Source: Paenibacillus sp. (GTDB lineage Bacteria > Bacillota > Bacilli > Paenibacillales > NBRC-103111). Taken from it: a DNA stretch of 48,280 nucleotides. The notes under the pieces were generated by a model. That model did no database searches, was not told the DNA's origin, and saw only the letters and a list, made by a program, of their open reading frames with translations. The translations under genes were made by a program, and so were the position numbers. Every line of letters begins with the position of its first letter. Position 1 is the stretch's first letter. The DNA lies in NCBI GenBank assembly GCA_031180825.1, contig JAPSLM010000019.1:1-48280 (forward strand), written 5' to 3'. This document shows positions 27,222 to 35,247 of this stretch, piece after piece.

Positions 27222-28307
27222 TTACTCGAAAAATTGGATGCACACCGGTTTCGGTATGCGGAGCTCATGACCTGTGGGCTCCAGCCGGCCGGTGTTTTCA
27301 TTTACTGCCAACGTAACAACGGAGTCCGAATGTTGGTTGGCGGCCAGCACGAACTTCCCGTCCGGCGTGACGGCAAAATTTCTCGGCCACGCCCCGCCGG
27401 TCGGCTCGTGCTGAATCAGCGCCAGCTTGCCGCTGGTCCGGTCGATGCGGTAGACGGCGATGCTGTCGTGCCCGCGGTTGGATCCGTACAAGTAATCCCC
27501 CGACTTCCTGATGTGGATGTCGGCGCAATAGCTCTCCCCTGCAAATCCTTCCGGCAGCGCGGACACCGTCTGGATTGCCCCGAGGGTTCCGTCTTCTTGG
27601 CCGTAAGCGAACGCCGTAATCGTCGAATCCAACTCATTAATCACGTACGCATACGGCAGGTCAGGGTGAAACGCCATATGACGCGGGCCTGCCCCGGCAT
27701 GCACCTGAACTTCGCTATGTAGAACAAGCGCCGGCTTTTCTCCGTTTTCTTGAATGTTGTAGATCATGATTTTGTCCGTTCCGAGATCTGCGACATAAAC
27801 GCGGGAGTCTTTCACAACGGCACAATGCGCATGAGCCGCTTCCTGCCGGTCGCTGCGGACGCTATGTCCTTCATGCCGCTTCCGGTCTGCCAACGGACCG
27901 ATCGTCCCGTCTTCTTCGATCGGATACAAGCTTACGCTGCCGCTCGTGTAATTGGCTACGACAAGCCGCTTCCCCTCGCGGTCCGTCGCCACGTGGCACG
28001 GCGAAGCGCCGAAGGAAGGCTGCTTGCCGATATAGCGCAACTCCCCGGTTTCCGCTTCCACGACGTAAGAAGCCACTTCCCCGCCTTCTTTGCCTGCCTC
28101 ATCCTGCAGCTCGCTTACCGCAAACAACCTGCCGCGCTCCGTATCCACCGTCAAGAAAGAGGGCAGCTCGACCTCCGCATATGCGCCGGTGGCAGACAGC
28201 TCCCCGGTTGACTTATCCATGCTCAGCACATATAAGGAATCGTCTCCGCCCCCATTGTAAGTTCCTACATAGACGATCCGCTTGGATTGTTCTTCATACC
28301 GCTGCAT
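27222..28307 (-). CDS. Lactonase-family beta-propeller (6-phosphogluconolactonase-like)
   Basis: The 361-residue protein belongs to the seven-bladed Pgl/YkgB-type family: it starts RIVYVGTYNGGGDDSLYVLS and has EVELPSFLTVDTERGRLFAV, ASPCHVATDREGKRLVVANY, GPRHMAFHPDLPYAYVINEL and AWPRNFAVTPDGKFVLAANQ at regular spacing. Family members hydrolyse 6-phosphogluconolactone or related lactones in the cytosol. It is convergent with the siderophore-binding gene (11-bp gap). There are no pentose-phosphate genes next to it, so the physiological substrate is inferred only from the family. Confidence 0.9.
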   Translation of the reverse strand: MQRYEEQSKRIVYVGTYNGGGDDSLYVLSMDKSTGELSATGAYAEVELPSFLTVDTERGRLFAVSELQDEAGKEGGEVASYVVEAETGELRYIGKQPSFGASPCHVATDREGKRLVVANYTSGSVSLYPIEEDGTIGPLADRKRHEGHSVRSDRQEAAHAHCAVVKDSRVYVADLGTDKIMIYNIQENGEKPALVLHSEVQVHAGAGPRHMAFHPDLPYAYVINELDSTITAFAYGQEDGTLGAIQTVSALPEGFAGESYCADIHIRKSGDYLYGSNRGHDSIAVYRIDRTSGKLALIQHEPTGGAWPRNFAVTPDGKFVLAANQHSDSVVTLAVNENTGRLEPTGHELRIPKPVCIQFFE

Positions 28308-28386
28308 TCACATCGCTCCCTCGCTGGAAATTTATTGCTAAGGTTAGTTTTTCGCCATCCCGCGCATTCATTCCTGCTTCGACGCT

Positions 28387-28875
28387 TTATAGGGTCCCTG
28401 CTCCGGCCTGGGCGGCCTTCACGGCTTCCAGCACCTGCTCGACATGCCCCTTGATCCGAACGCCGCGCCATTCGCGGACAAGCTTGCCTTCCGGATCAAT
28501 GACGAACGTCGAACGCAACACGCCCATATACTCGCGTCCGTACATCTTTTTCAGCTGCCAAACGCCGAATAACTCGCACACCGTATGATCGGGGTCCGAG
28601 AGGAGCAGGAACGGCAGCTCGTATTTGGCGGCGAACTTCACATGGGACTTTAGGTCGTCCGGGCTGATCCCGATCACTTCGGTGTTCAACGCCGCGAATT
28701 GTCCGTTGTAATCGCGGAATTGGCACGACTCCTCCGTACATGTCGGCGTCATATCCTTGGGGTAGAAATAGAGAACGACATATTTGCCCCGAAATTGCGA
28801 AAGCGTGACGGATTCCCCGCTTCCGGCAGTAAGTTTGAAATCCGGAACAGGTTCTCCGGGGTGAAGCTGCGGCAT
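28387..28875 (-). CDS. bcp: Thiol peroxidase of the Bcp/PrxQ peroxiredoxin family
   Basis: Cytosolic enzyme that reduces peroxides with thioredoxin. The ATG at 28875 (MPQLHPGEPVPDF) has GGAG 9 bp upstream and gives 162 residues; an ATG three codons earlier overlaps the ribosome site. The peroxidatic Cys46 is in PKDMTPTCTEESCQFRD with the resolving Cys51 five residues later, the atypical 2-Cys arrangement. The usual TPGCT reads TPTCT here. Single gene, about 80 bp after the lactonase start. Confidence 0.93.
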   Translation of the reverse strand: MPQLHPGEPVPDFKLTAGSGESVTLSQFRGKYVVLYFYPKDMTPTCTEESCQFRDYNGQFAALNTEVIGISPDDLKSHVKFAAKYELPFLLLSDPDHTVCELFGVWQLKKMYGREYMGVLRSTFVIDPEGKLVREWRGVRIKGHVEQVLEAVKAAQAGAGTL

Positions 28876-29013
28876 AGTGTTCATCTCCTCGTATCCGTAC
28901 TGGTAATTTTTCTTTGTACAAGCCATTATACGAAACTCGTCCCCCGTAAAACAACCCGACTTCTCCCGGCCCGAATTCCTCGAACGTCTCCGGTCATTAT
29001 AAGTTTCGGGGAA

Positions 29014-29048
29014 TGAAAAAGCCGCCCTCATTAAAAGGACGGCTTTGC
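29014..29048 (-). terminator. Terminator of the secreted-protein gene
   Basis: Minus-strand stem AAAGCCGTCC ... GGGCGGCTTT (one G-T pair) followed by TTTC, about 20 bp after the stop at 29068. Confidence 0.75.
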
Positions 29049-29067
29049 TATGCAGATATCGAAGCTC

Positions 29068-29733
29068 TTACTTCTTATGGATGAATGCTTTCAGGGAAGC
29101 GTTTAATTCGTCCTTCAGGCCGGCAATGACTTTTTCTTCGCTGATGCCTTTTTCTTTGGCGATATCGGCAATTGTTTTGCCGCTGCTGAAGGCCGCATCC
29201 AATTCATTTTTCGTAATGCCGAGAACTTTAGCTACGGACCCTTCGCCCACATGGGTTTTCAGTTTCAGCTTTTTGGAATACTTCCCGCTGGTATCTTGAT
29301 AGCCTGATTGATTGATGGCCTCCGAAAACTTTTCTGTAACTTCTTTTTTCAATTGTGCCGCTTCTTCTTCTGTTATTCTTTTTTGGTTTAGAGCATTATC
29401 GATTCTTTCAAAAATAGGACTTTTCATTTTGCCAAGCAAATCCGATTGACTTAGCCCGTACAGATTGGCTACTTCTGCGATGGATTTGCCTTTTTGAAGC
29501 TCATCCTTCAAATCATCCACACTTATACCAACAACACTAGATGCTTGAGCAACAATCGAATTTAAACCAACATCTACACGTTTATACAAAGACGTGGATG
29601 TATCCGGGACGACCGTGTACGTAATATCGTCATCCGCAAATGCCTTAGGAGCCGTTGCCAATCCGCCGATTCCGCCAAACAATACAGCTGCGGCTACCGT
29701 ACCCGCCATAACTTTTCCAGTCCATTTTTTCAT
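29068..29733 (-). CDS. Secreted protein with two homologous helical repeats
   Basis: I do not recognise a named family. The start at 29733 (MKKWTGKVMAGTVAAAVLFG) gives 221 residues; the longer reading begins in the leader. Residues 1-33 form a signal peptide ending APKAFA-DDD. Two repeats of about 37 residues can be aligned: 67-103 (GISVDDLKDELQKGKSIAEV) and 170-206 (GITKNELDAAFSSGKTIADI), each with hydrophobic-start, GKSIAEVA/GKTIADIA and GLS/GIS turns. Such repeats occur in small exported proteins of Bacillota. A Lys/Glu-rich helical stretch lies between them. The gene is preceded by a 13-bp tandem-repeat array, which may be its control region. Confidence 0.8.
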   Translation of the reverse strand: MKKWTGKVMAGTVAAAVLFGGIGGLATAPKAFADDDITYTVVPDTSTSLYKRVDVGLNSIVAQASSVVGISVDDLKDELQKGKSIAEVANLYGLSQSDLLGKMKSPIFERIDNALNQKRITEEEAAQLKKEVTEKFSEAINQSGYQDTSGKYSKKLKLKTHVGEGSVAKVLGITKNELDAAFSSGKTIADIAKEKGISEEKVIAGLKDELNASLKAFIHKK

Positions 29734-29756
29734 GATTCTCTCCACCTTATCCTTTT

Positions 29757-29816
29757 TATATTTTCGAACATACATTTTGAACGATTGTTTTGAACAAACG
29801 TTTTGAACATATGTTC
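29757..29816. repeat. Four 13-bp tandem direct repeats upstream of the secreted-protein gene
   Basis: Plus-strand units TATATTTTCGAAC (29757-29769), ATACATTTTGAAC (29770-29782), GATTGTTTTGAAC (29783-29795) and AAACGTTTTGAAC (29796-29808) share TTTTGAAC at an exact 13-bp period. The last repeat leads into GAACATATGTTC (29805-29816), a perfect palindrome that fits the Bacillus LexA core GAAC-N4-GTTC. The array lies 24 bp upstream of the gene's ATG. Confidence 0.8.
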
Positions 29817-30113
29817 AACTCCCTATGTTTGGTATTCTACCACTGGATAAACCTCCCTGTCAACTCGCTCAATTCGCCAGGTATGTTTTTTTGTTGAACG
29901 AGCCAGTTCATGGTAAGGGGATTATTTCCAGTATAAGAGCGAAATATGAACTCAACGTTACGCCAAGCTTAAAACGAACTGAAAGAAAGCTTAAAAAAGT
30001 CTTAAAACAAAGACACTTGATTTTCGAAATTTGGCCATACTGGGAAACGGCCCAGTCCATCGCATGTTTCACACATACTATAGATTAAATCCAATCCGAA
30101 AGGAGCGCCTTGC
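29817..30113. other. Intergenic region upstream of the CotD-like gene
   Basis: About 300 AT-rich bases with no convincing gene. Near the right end CATACTATA (30074-30082) fits the -10 pattern CATANNNTA of mother-cell sporulation sigma factors (SigE/SigK). I could not find a matching -35 with confidence. Confidence 0.4.
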
Positions 30114-30320
30114 ATGTACGATTGCTATCCTCAATGTCCGACCAAGACAGTATATGATCCCCCTATCCGGATATACCGGGATTATTACCACCCTCAAATC
30201 GTACAGGTCATCCACCCGGTTGAAATCGTCAACCGACATCATTGCGTCCCTTGCCCGCAGCATGTCTACTCGTATTCCGAGAGAGACGAATGGTCCAAGA
30301 GCAAAGGGTATAAAAGATGA
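30114..30320 (+). CDS. CotD-like spore coat protein
   Basis: The 68-residue protein is rich in Tyr, His, Pro and Cys. It starts MYDCYPQCPTKTVYDPP and contains IVQVIHPVEIVNRHHCVPCP, the pattern seen in CotD-family coat proteins of Bacillota. An AAAGGAG site lies 8 bp before the ATG, and a sporulation-type -10 (CATACTATA) lies about 32 bp upstream. It is expected in the spore coat, made in the mother cell late in sporulation. A strong hairpin follows the stop. Confidence 0.75.
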   Translation: MYDCYPQCPTKTVYDPPIRIYRDYYHPQIVQVIHPVEIVNRHHCVPCPQHVYSYSERDEWSKSKGYKR

Positions 30321-30346
30321 CCTTCTTCCCGTCACTTCCGGGAATG

Positions 30347-30391
30347 CCAAAGAGGAGCTTGCCTGCCGGCAGCTCCTCTTTGGTCGTTATA
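30347..30391 (+). terminator. Hairpin after the CotD-like gene
   Basis: Perfect stem CCAAAGAGGAGCT ... AGCTCCTCTTTGG (30347-30383), followed by TCGTTATATT. A likely terminator, possibly serving both strands. Confidence 0.7.
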
Positions 30392-30424
30392 TTAAGTTTG
30401 CTTAGTACAAAGGCCTCTGTTCTT

Positions 30425-31210
30425 TTACGATCCCGCCCCACGGTACCGTTTGACCCCGTAATTCCATACCGTCAGCCCGAAAGTCAGAAAGCCAAGCCCG
30501 ACCAGCGGGGTAAGCAGGGCGAACGTTCCCCAATTCGCCCGGTCCAGAAAATAGGCGGCCGGATAAAAACCGACGAAGCCGAACGGCAGCACCCAGGTCA
30601 GCATAATGTTCAAAAGACGGTTATAGATGGTCATCGGGTACCGCCCGTAATTTTGCAGATTCCACAGCAGCGGCAAAATACCGGTGGGCGAATCCGAAAA
30701 AAACGACAGCGATGTAAAGAAAATGTACACGCCCCCGTAAATCATGATCGAACCGAGTATCAGCACGAGCAAAACGAACGGATCGTACCACATCAGTCCA
30801 AGGTCAAGCTGTGTCCAGGAATAGATCATGATGATCAGACCGACCAGCGCGCTGAACAGCGAGGACGGATCCATATTTTCCAGCATCAGCTGCACCAGAT
30901 TATGCGCAGGCCGGGTCAATATCCGGTCCATTTCGCCTTTGACAATGTAACGCTCGGTGAAACCCCATAGATTAAAAAACGTAATAAACAAGCCGTAAGG
31001 CACCATAAAATAGCCATAGATAAACAAAATCTGCTGCTCGTTCCATTCGCCGATCGCCGCGGTGTGCTGGAACACGACAAGGATGAAAAATAAATTCAAC
31101 CCGTTAAACAACAGATCGGACAGCACCTCGATCCAAAAATCGGAGCGATAGGTGAGCCGCGTTTTCATGTAATTTTTCAAATAATCCACGAACAAACCTG
31201 CATAGAACAT
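30425..31210 (-). CDS. ABC-2 type permease (COG3694-like)
   Basis: The 261-residue membrane protein has about six hydrophobic helices. It begins YAGLFVDYLKNYMKTRLTYR and has the family region NLWGFTERYIVKGEMDRILTRP near residues 80-101, then NRLLNIMLTWVLPFGFVGFY. It is the last gene of the ATPase-permease-permease set, 6 bp after the neighbouring permease. In this exporter class the two permeases form a heteromer. The substrate is unknown. Confidence 0.88.
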   Translation of the reverse strand: MFYAGLFVDYLKNYMKTRLTYRSDFWIEVLSDLLFNGLNLFFILVVFQHTAAIGEWNEQQILFIYGYFMVPYGLFITFFNLWGFTERYIVKGEMDRILTRPAHNLVQLMLENMDPSSLFSALVGLIIMIYSWTQLDLGLMWYDPFVLLVLILGSIMIYGGVYIFFTSLSFFSDSPTGILPLLWNLQNYGRYPMTIYNRLLNIMLTWVLPFGFVGFYPAAYFLDRANWGTFALLTPLVGLGFLTFGLTVWNYGVKRYRGAGS

Positions 31211-31216
31211 GCGCCA

Positions 31217-32011
31217 TCACCCTCCCTGCACGAACAGCCGTGTCCGAGCGCTCCGCCAAAGTACATAAAGCGGTACGATCAACAGCACGAACCAGATGAT
31301 CTGCACGGCAAATACATTATAAACGGCGCTGCCGGCGACTTTACCGGTGAAGACGGAGCCCGGCAGGTACGTAATCGCCGGAAACGGCAGCAGATTCATC
31401 AGCCCTTGCGCCCAGTCCGGGAAGAACGACATCGGCACGACCAGCCCGGAGAACAAATCGACGGTTACGCGTTTCATCCGCATCATGCCTTCGTTGTTTT
31501 CAAGGAAAAATGCGAACAGGCCGGTAATAATATTAATCTGCGTATTAATCAGGAAGCTGAAAAACAGCATGGCGAGAAAAATCAGCCAGGTTGCCGGGTC
31601 CGCCGGCAGCTGTACCGGGAACAAGAACGAGACGATGACCATGCCCGGCACGGAAAACAGCAGGAACCGGAACACCCCTTCGCCGAGACCCTGCATCATT
31701 TTGACGACGATGTAATTATACGGGCGGATGAACTGGATCGCGACGCTGCCGTCTTTGATTTCATTTGCGATTTCCCGGTCGAGATTATTAAAGTAAAACG
31801 CCCGCGCCATCCATGATACGGCCACATAGGTCGTCATCTGGGTTACGGTCATTCCGCCGAGCAGCTCTTTCGTCCCGTAAATCGCCTTCCAAAGAAAATA
31901 ATACGCCCCGATATTAAGGGCATAAATAATAATTCCGCTGTAATAGTTGACACGGTAAGCGAGCATCATCAGGAAGCGGATGCGGATAATATCGAGATAG
32001 GCGCTAACCAT
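31217..32011 (-). CDS. ABC-2 type permease (COG4587-like)
   Basis: The 264-residue protein has about six membrane helices and starts MVSAYLDIIRIRFLMMLAYR. The segment ANEIKDGSVAIQFIRPYNY (about 79-97) matches this permease family. Its start overlaps the ATPase stop by 8 bp, so translation is coupled. Partner of the downstream permease. Confidence 0.88.
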   Translation of the reverse strand: MVSAYLDIIRIRFLMMLAYRVNYYSGIIIYALNIGAYYFLWKAIYGTKELLGGMTVTQMTTYVAVSWMARAFYFNNLDREIANEIKDGSVAIQFIRPYNYIVVKMMQGLGEGVFRFLLFSVPGMVIVSFLFPVQLPADPATWLIFLAMLFFSFLINTQINIITGLFAFFLENNEGMMRMKRVTVDLFSGLVVPMSFFPDWAQGLMNLLPFPAITYLPGSVFTGKVAGSAVYNVFAVQIIWFVLLIVPLYVLWRSARTRLFVQGG

Positions 32012-33056
32012 GCAGCGTCACTTCCTGTCTCTCGCGCAGCTCCTTTTTTGCTTCCGCCGATCCGGATTTGTAAATTTCCCGCACGATGTCGTCCGTATTC
32101 GTTTCGAGGATTTTAATATCCTCGATCGTCAGCATGCCGACGACCCGGCCGAGCACCTCGGAGACGCTTGCCGCCTGCTGCGGAATCCATACTTTGGCCG
32201 TCAGCTCGTTATCGAGCGACCAGTCCACTTGCAGTCCGGCGGTCAGCTCGCGCAAACTTGGCAGCGATACCGGCTCGGAGAAGCGGAGAATGACTTCCTT
32301 GCCTTTGCCCCAACGTTCTTTCAGCTCCTCGAGTCCTCCGTCGTAAATAATCCGGCCATCGTCAAGCATAATGACCCGGGAGCACAGCGCTTCGATGTCC
32401 TGCAGATCGTGGGTTGTCAGCAGAATGGTCGTGCCGTACCGTTTGTTCATGGATTTCAGAAACTCCCGGATTTCCGTCTTGACCATGATGTCCAGACCGA
32501 TCGTGGGCTCGTCCAGAAACAAAATTGCCGGATTGTGAATAAGCGACGCCGCCAGCTCGCAGCGCATCCGCTGGCCCAGACTCAGCTTGCGCACGGGCCG
32601 GTTCAACAGCTCGCCAAGCTGCAGCCGGTCCACCAGCTCATCCATCCGGCTGCAATATTCCGCGTCCGGGACGCGGTACACTTTCTTGAGCAGCTGGAAC
32701 GATTCGATCACGCCGATATCCCACCAAAGCTGGCTGCGCTGGCCGAACACGACGCCGATATTACGGACGAATTTCTCCCTCTCTTTATAAGGGACGAAGC
32801 CGCCTACGCGAATATCGCCGGAAGTCGGAACGAGAATGCCCGTCAGCATTTTGATCGTGGTTGATTTGCCCGCTCCGTTCTCGCCGATATAGCCGCAAAT
32901 TTCGCCCTTCGGAATTTGGAAGCTGATATCCTTCACCGCGGCGACTTGGTTATACTCTCTCCGAAACAGATCGCGCACGGCGCCTTTCAAGCCTTCCCGG
33001 TTTTTCTGAACTTTGAATTCCTTTCTCAGCCGATGCACGTCGATGGCGAGATCCAT
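32004..33056 (-). CDS. ABC-2 exporter ATPase (COG4586-like)
   Basis: Energises the two downstream permeases. The ATG at 33056 (MDLAIDVHRLRKEFKVQKNR) has AGGAGG 9 bp upstream and gives 350 residues; the 38-residue longer reading is unlikely. Motifs are Walker A GENGAGKST (about 62-70), Q-loop VFGQRSQLWWDI, signature KLSLGQRMRCELAASL, Walker B AILFLDEPTIGLD and switch LLTTHDLQD. The C-terminal 100 residues are the regulatory extension typical of this class. The three genes form one operon. No immunity or biosynthetic gene adjoins to reveal a substrate. Confidence 0.93.
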   Translation of the reverse strand: MDLAIDVHRLRKEFKVQKNREGLKGAVRDLFRREYNQVAAVKDISFQIPKGEICGYIGENGAGKSTTIKMLTGILVPTSGDIRVGGFVPYKEREKFVRNIGVVFGQRSQLWWDIGVIESFQLLKKVYRVPDAEYCSRMDELVDRLQLGELLNRPVRKLSLGQRMRCELAASLIHNPAILFLDEPTIGLDIMVKTEIREFLKSMNKRYGTTILLTTHDLQDIEALCSRVIMLDDGRIIYDGGLEELKERWGKGKEVILRFSEPVSLPSLRELTAGLQVDWSLDNELTAKVWIPQQAASVSEVLGRVVGMLTIEDIKILETNTDDIVREIYKSGSAEAKKELRERQEVTLHG

Positions 33057-33246
33057 GGTGTAGGTCCTCCTGTCAAAATATGCCGAAGCTTGCAGGCGCG
33101 GATTGAAACCTTTTATAATAATGAAATAGTTTCCTGTCCTAACGTGTGCATGTTCCTGCGGCATTGTCAAAACCTATACCCGTTATGATACACCAACCTT
33201 ACGATCAGGAAAAGCGAACGCAACCAGAGGAGGGAACCGCATTCCC

Positions 33247-34284
33247 ATGGCCCGAACGATAAAATGGTTTTTCATTTCGCTGCTGCTGCTGTTGCTTGCA
33301 GGAATCGGCTATTTTACATATTCTTTCGTACAATTTGCCAACAACATTCAGAGTCACCCCGATACGACCAAATTCGGCGGGCTTACTCCGAAGCAGCTCA
33401 GCATGTCGGAAAACTACATCCCGCCCAAATGGGAGGGCAATCAGCGGGTGAACGTGCTTATTCTCGGCGGCGATTCCCGGGGGCTCAAAAAAAACGAAGT
33501 TCCCCGTTCCGATTCGATCATGGTCGCCTCGATCGATCCGGTGACGAAGAAAGCGTACTTATTTTCGATTCTGCGCGACACCTACGTCAAAATTCCGGGG
33601 CATGGCGAGGACCGCATTAATACGGCGCTTGCCATCGGCGGCCCGAATCTCGCTATGCGCACGGTGAGCGACCTGCTCGGCATTCCGATTCAATATTTTT
33701 TCTATACCGATTTCAAAGGTTTCATCGCGCTGACCGATGCGATTGGCGGCATCGATCTCGAAGTGGAAAAGGATATGAAATACCGCGATTCAGAAGACGG
33801 CCATGAGTATGATATCAATCTGAAAAAAGGCATGCAGCACCTCGACGGTAAAATGGCGCTGCAGTACGTCCGGTTCCGTCACGACGCCATGAGCGATTTT
33901 TCGCGCACCGAGCGCCAGCGCAAATTTTTGCAGGCCGTCGCGCAAAAGATGCAGACGACCGGTTCCCTGATCCGGCTGCCGAAAATATTAAACAGCATCG
34001 ATCCTTATCTCGAAACGAACATGACGACGACCGACATGCTCAAGCTCGGAACCCTCGCCTTCGAGGCCAAAACCGAGGGCATGGTCAGCCAGCAGATTCC
34101 GCCGTCCGAGCTGCTGATCGAAAAACGGGTCGGCGGAGCCGAAGTCCTCAGCGTGAACCGCACCAAGCTGCAGGATTACATCAAGGCGTTGTTCGAGGGC
34201 CGGGACCCGTTGGCTCCGGCCGGCAAGCCTGCGGAAAGCGGCAATAAAAGCACGAGCGGCACCGCTCCGGCCAAAAAACAATAA
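33247..34284 (+). CDS. LytR-CpsA-Psr (LCP) family wall-polymer ligase
   Basis: LCP enzymes attach teichoic acids or other phosphate-linked glycans to peptidoglycan outside the membrane. The 345-residue protein has one N-terminal membrane helix (about 7-29) and an extracellular LCP domain: VNVLILGGDSR, RSDSIMVASIDPVTKKAYLF, SILRDTYVKIPGHGEDRINT, ALTDAIGGIDLEV and YVRFRHDAMSDFSRTERQRK. The tail is low-complexity Pro/Lys/Ala. An AGAGGAGG site precedes the ATG. Divergent from the ABC operon; 72 bp before phzF. Confidence 0.94.
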   Translation: MARTIKWFFISLLLLLLAGIGYFTYSFVQFANNIQSHPDTTKFGGLTPKQLSMSENYIPPKWEGNQRVNVLILGGDSRGLKKNEVPRSDSIMVASIDPVTKKAYLFSILRDTYVKIPGHGEDRINTALAIGGPNLAMRTVSDLLGIPIQYFFYTDFKGFIALTDAIGGIDLEVEKDMKYRDSEDGHEYDINLKKGMQHLDGKMALQYVRFRHDAMSDFSRTERQRKFLQAVAQKMQTTGSLIRLPKILNSIDPYLETNMTTTDMLKLGTLAFEAKTEGMVSQQIPPSELLIEKRVGGAEVLSVNRTKLQDYIKALFEGRDPLAPAGKPAESGNKSTSGTAPAKKQ

Positions 34285-34356
34285 TAGCAGCTATGAAATA
34301 CATGCAAGCGGGAGGCCTGGGCTTCCCGCTTTTGACCTGAAAGGAGAACGGTCCCT

Positions 34357-35166
34357 ATGATCGAAATGCATATCATTGACGCCTTCGCGGATAGCCCGTT
34401 TCGCGGCAATCCTGCGGCGGTTTGTTTGCTTGAACGCTATCCTTCCGACCCATGGCTTCAGCAAGTTGCGATGGAGATGAACCTGTCGGAAACGGCGTTC
34501 CTCTCCCCTCAAGAGGACGGCAGCCACCGGCTTCGCTGGTTCACACCGACGGTCGAGGTCGATTTGTGCGGCCATGCCACGCTCGCCAGCGCTCATTACT
34601 TGTGGGAGACCGGGAGAGCGGAGCGCAACCGGACTTTGACCTTTCACACGCTTAGCGGACAGTTGACGGCCTCTGCGAGTGAGGACGGTTGGATCCGGCT
34701 GGACTTCCCCGTTGAACAGATCACCGAAACGCAGGCGCCGGACCTGCTCTCCGATGCCTTGGGCGGGGCCGTGCCCCGTTTTGTCGGGACGAATCAGCTG
34801 GACCTGCTGGTCGAGCTGGACTCGGAGGAAGCCGTACGCGGGTTGAAGCCCGATTTCGCCGCCATGGCGGAGCTCGGCGCGCGCGGCGTGCTGGCTACGG
34901 CCCGCTCGCAGGATGACCGGTATGATTTCGTCTCCCGGTGCTTCTTCCCGGTGCTGGGAATTGACGAGGATCCGGTGACCGGATCGGCCCATTGCGCGCT
35001 TGCGCCTTACTGGGGTGACAAGCTGGGAAAAGACCGGATGACCGCCGTTCAAGCATCCGCAAGAACAGGTGTTCTTAGACTTGCACTAACCGGAGACCGA
35101 CTTCACATCCGGGGGCAAGCCGTAACGGTGCTTAAAGGCTCGCTTCTCCACCTTCCCGCAGAATGA
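34357..35166 (+). CDS. PhzF-family isomerase
   Basis: Member of the PhzF/YddE isomerase-epimerase fold. The 269-residue protein has FRGNPAAVCLLE (15-26), the catalytic-type Glu45 in MNLSETAFL, TPTVEVDLCGHATLASAHYL (about 66-85), DEDPVTGSAHCALAPYW and a second half resembling the first. Most bacterial members have unknown substrates; no phenazine genes are present here, so phenazine synthesis should not be assumed. AAAGGAG lies before the ATG. Confidence 0.9.
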   Translation: MIEMHIIDAFADSPFRGNPAAVCLLERYPSDPWLQQVAMEMNLSETAFLSPQEDGSHRLRWFTPTVEVDLCGHATLASAHYLWETGRAERNRTLTFHTLSGQLTASASEDGWIRLDFPVEQITETQAPDLLSDALGGAVPRFVGTNQLDLLVELDSEEAVRGLKPDFAAMAELGARGVLATARSQDDRYDFVSRCFFPVLGIDEDPVTGSAHCALAPYWGDKLGKDRMTAVQASARTGVLRLALTGDRLHIRGQAVTVLKGSLLHLPAE

Positions 35167-35247
35167 GGCGCCAAGCCGAAAAATTCACTGGCGGAACGCC
35201 ATCATTTATAATACAGCTATACCTATATGGAAAGGATTTGAATCCCC

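Noticed and set aside
34357..35166. Phenazine biosynthesis locus
   Set aside because: Only a PhzF-fold protein is present; no other phz genes adjoin, and most PhzF relatives are unrelated to phenazines.
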